From Deltaproteobacteria bacterium (GTDB taxonomy: Bacteria > Desulfobacterota > Desulfobaccia > Desulfobaccales > 0-14-0-80-60-11): a stretch of 6,173 nucleotides of DNA. The DNA is taken from contig JAKAGH010000196.1 in NCBI GenBank assembly GCA_021817645.1, forward strand, positions 1 through 6,173, given 5' to 3'. The notes beneath the pieces were generated by a model. The model was given only the letters and a program-made list of their open reading frames with translations, did no database searches and was not told the origin of the DNA. Positions 4,923 through 6,173 of the stretch are shown here, one piece after another. The position numbers and the translations under genes were made by a program. Each line of letters opens with the position of its first letter. Position 1 is the stretch's first letter.

Positions 4923-6173
4923 TCAGACCGAGCACTGGCGGCATTCTTCCGCGAATTCCTGGGATAGGGTCAGAACCTCCGCCTGTGGCGGCAGGCTTAG
5001 CACTTGTCCGGGCTTGGAGCCGTAACGGTAGACGGTGATGCCTTTCAAACCCAGTTGATGGGCCAGTTTGAAGGCCCGGGCCACATCCGCGACGGTGGCC
5101 TCCGGGGCCAGATTGATGGTCTTGGATACCGCATTTTCCACATGCCGCTGAAACGCGGCCTGCATCCGCACCTGTAAGTCCACGCTCACTTCAAAGGTGG
5201 TGGGAAAGAGGTGGTGCAGTTCCGCCGGCAGGGCCGTCAGCGGCCGTACCCTTCCTAAGGCCAGGACCTGGGGAATCCAATCTGCTTCCTTGAGGCCCAT
5301 TTCCCGCAATTTTTCCAGGAATAAAGGGTGCACCTCGTCAAATTCTTCCCCTTCCAGGGCGCGGCGGCGGTAAGCCACCGCAAAGAGCGGCTCGATGCCG
5401 CTGGAAGTCCCGGCAATGATGCTGATGGTGCCGGTGGGGGCCACGGTGGTGACCGTGGCGTTGCGCCGGGGGGGAAGGCCTGCCTGATGCCAGCGGCTGT
5501 GAAGGAAGTTGGGGAAAGGGCCCCGCTCCCGGGCCAGGGCCTCGGTCTGGGCCACGGCCGCGGCCTGGATGCGAGCCATTACTCTTTCGCCCAGTTCCAG
5601 GGCTTCCGGGGAGTCGTAAGCCAACCCCATCTGGATGAACATATCAGCCAGGCCCATGACCCCCAGGCCGATCTTGCGGTTGGCCCGGGTAATGGCGGTG
5701 ATCTGCGGCAGGGGATAATGACTCTGGTCGATGACGTCATCCAGGAAGGTGACTCCCAGGCGGGTCAGACGGTCCAATTCTTCCCAATCCAGGCTGCCTC
5801 GACGAACGAGCCGGGCGAGATTGATGGAGCCCAGGTTGCAGGATTCATACGCGAGCAAGGGTTGCTCCCCACAGGGATTGGTGGCCTCCATGGGACCCAA
5901 TTCCGGGGTGGGGTTGTCGCGGTTGATGGCATCCAGAAAGATCAGGCCGGGGTCGCCGGTTTCCAGGGCGTAGCGGCAGAGGAGATCGAAAACCTCCCGG
6001 GCCGGCAGCCGCTTGACCTCCTGGCCGGTGCGGGGGCTGATCAGGGGATAGGTGTCATCCTGCTCCACCTGCTCCATGAAGCTATCGGTGACCGCCACCG
6101 AGAGATTGAAATTGGTGAGCATGCCCAGATCGGCTTTGGCCTTGATGAACTCCAGGATGTCGCGGAGATGCAC
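4923..6173 (-). CDS. nrdJ: Class II (B12-dependent) ribonucleotide reductase, 3' part
   Basis: This is the C-terminal 416 codons of an adenosylcobalamin-dependent ribonucleotide reductase, which makes deoxyribonucleotides. The gene continues beyond the right edge: the first codon in the window (GTG) falls inside the conserved domain, just before DILEFIKAKADLG, and is not a start. Counting from that codon, the active-site finger loop NPCGEQPLLAYESCNLGSI (99-117) carries N99, the thiyl-radical Cys C101, E103 and the redox Cys C112, spaced as in Thermotoga NrdJ. The phosphate-binding region is NATVTTVAPTGTISIIAGTSSG (238-259), and NAVSKTINLA (348-357) is also typical. The protein ends in C411-R-Q-C414-S-V, a likely swinging-arm dithiol for re-reduction. 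GC is high and like the his genes. Assignment to class II, not Ia, rests on the NPCGEQ form of the loop and overall likeness; the N-terminus is not visible. Confidence 0.92.
   Translation of the reverse strand: MHLRDILEFIKAKADLGMLTNFNLSVAVTDSFMEQVEQDDTYPLISPRTGQEVKRLPAREVFDLLCRYALETGDPGLIFLDAINRDNPTPELGPMEATNPCGEQPLLAYESCNLGSINLARLVRRGSLDWEELDRLTRLGVTFLDDVIDQSHYPLPQITAITRANRKIGLGVMGLADMFIQMGLAYDSPEALELGERVMARIQAAAVAQTEALARERGPFPNFLHSRWHQAGLPPRRNATVTTVAPTGTISIIAGTSSGIEPLFAVAYRRRALEGEEFDEVHPLFLEKLREMGLKEADWIPQVLALGRVRPLTALPAELHHLFPTTFEVSVDLQVRMQAAFQRHVENAVSKTINLAPEATVADVARAFKLAHQLGLKGITVYRYGSKPGQVLSLPPQAEVLTLSQEFAEECRQCSV

Noticed and set aside
6150..6173. GTG at the right edge as the start of the ribonucleotide reductase
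   Set aside because: It lies within the conserved reductase domain and has no upstream sequence in the window; the gene is cut by the window edge.

Overview
The window looks like chromosomal DNA of a GC-rich, probably anaerobic or facultative bacterium. A Desulfobacterota (deltaproteobacterial) host is my best guess. It rests on the long-form HisG, the hisI-hisG pairing, an adenosylcobalamin-type (class II) ribonucleotide reductase and the general protein style. No rRNA or marker gene confirms it.

Layout. At the left edge a rightward intrinsic terminator (77-114) closes a gene that lies mostly or wholly outside the window. It is preceded by an unexplained nested inverted repeat (4-58). A small leftward gene of unknown function (113-484) is divergent from a rightward histidine operon across a 76-base AT-rich gap. 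The operon is hisI (561-950), then hisG (943-1818, GTG start, 8-base overlap with hisI), then a short Lys/Pro/Gln-rich exported protein or lipoprotein (about 1850-2137). At the right edge the 3' part of a class II ribonucleotide reductase (nrdJ-type) runs leftward and continues past base 6173.

Between these housekeeping blocks sits a leftward accessory cassette (about 2155-4813) of lower GC. It holds an N6-adenine DNA methyltransferase and a BsuBI/PstI-family restriction endonuclease, overlapping by 22 bases, followed by a small HicB-like protein with no HicA toxin beside it. The pair should form a type II restriction-modification system, with CTGCAG inferred as the target from family membership. 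No CTGCAG was found when the window was read by eye.

How the genes work together: HisG commits PRPP and ATP to histidine synthesis and HisI carries out the third step. In the cassette the methyltransferase is encoded first and the endonuclease start codon lies inside the methyltransferase gene with no clear Shine-Dalgarno, so endonuclease translation is probably coupled to that of the protective enzyme. The most interesting points are this foreign-looking cassette, its orphan HicB gene and the direct repeat around the HicB start. I did not find a clearly new system. The restriction-modification pair is of a known family.
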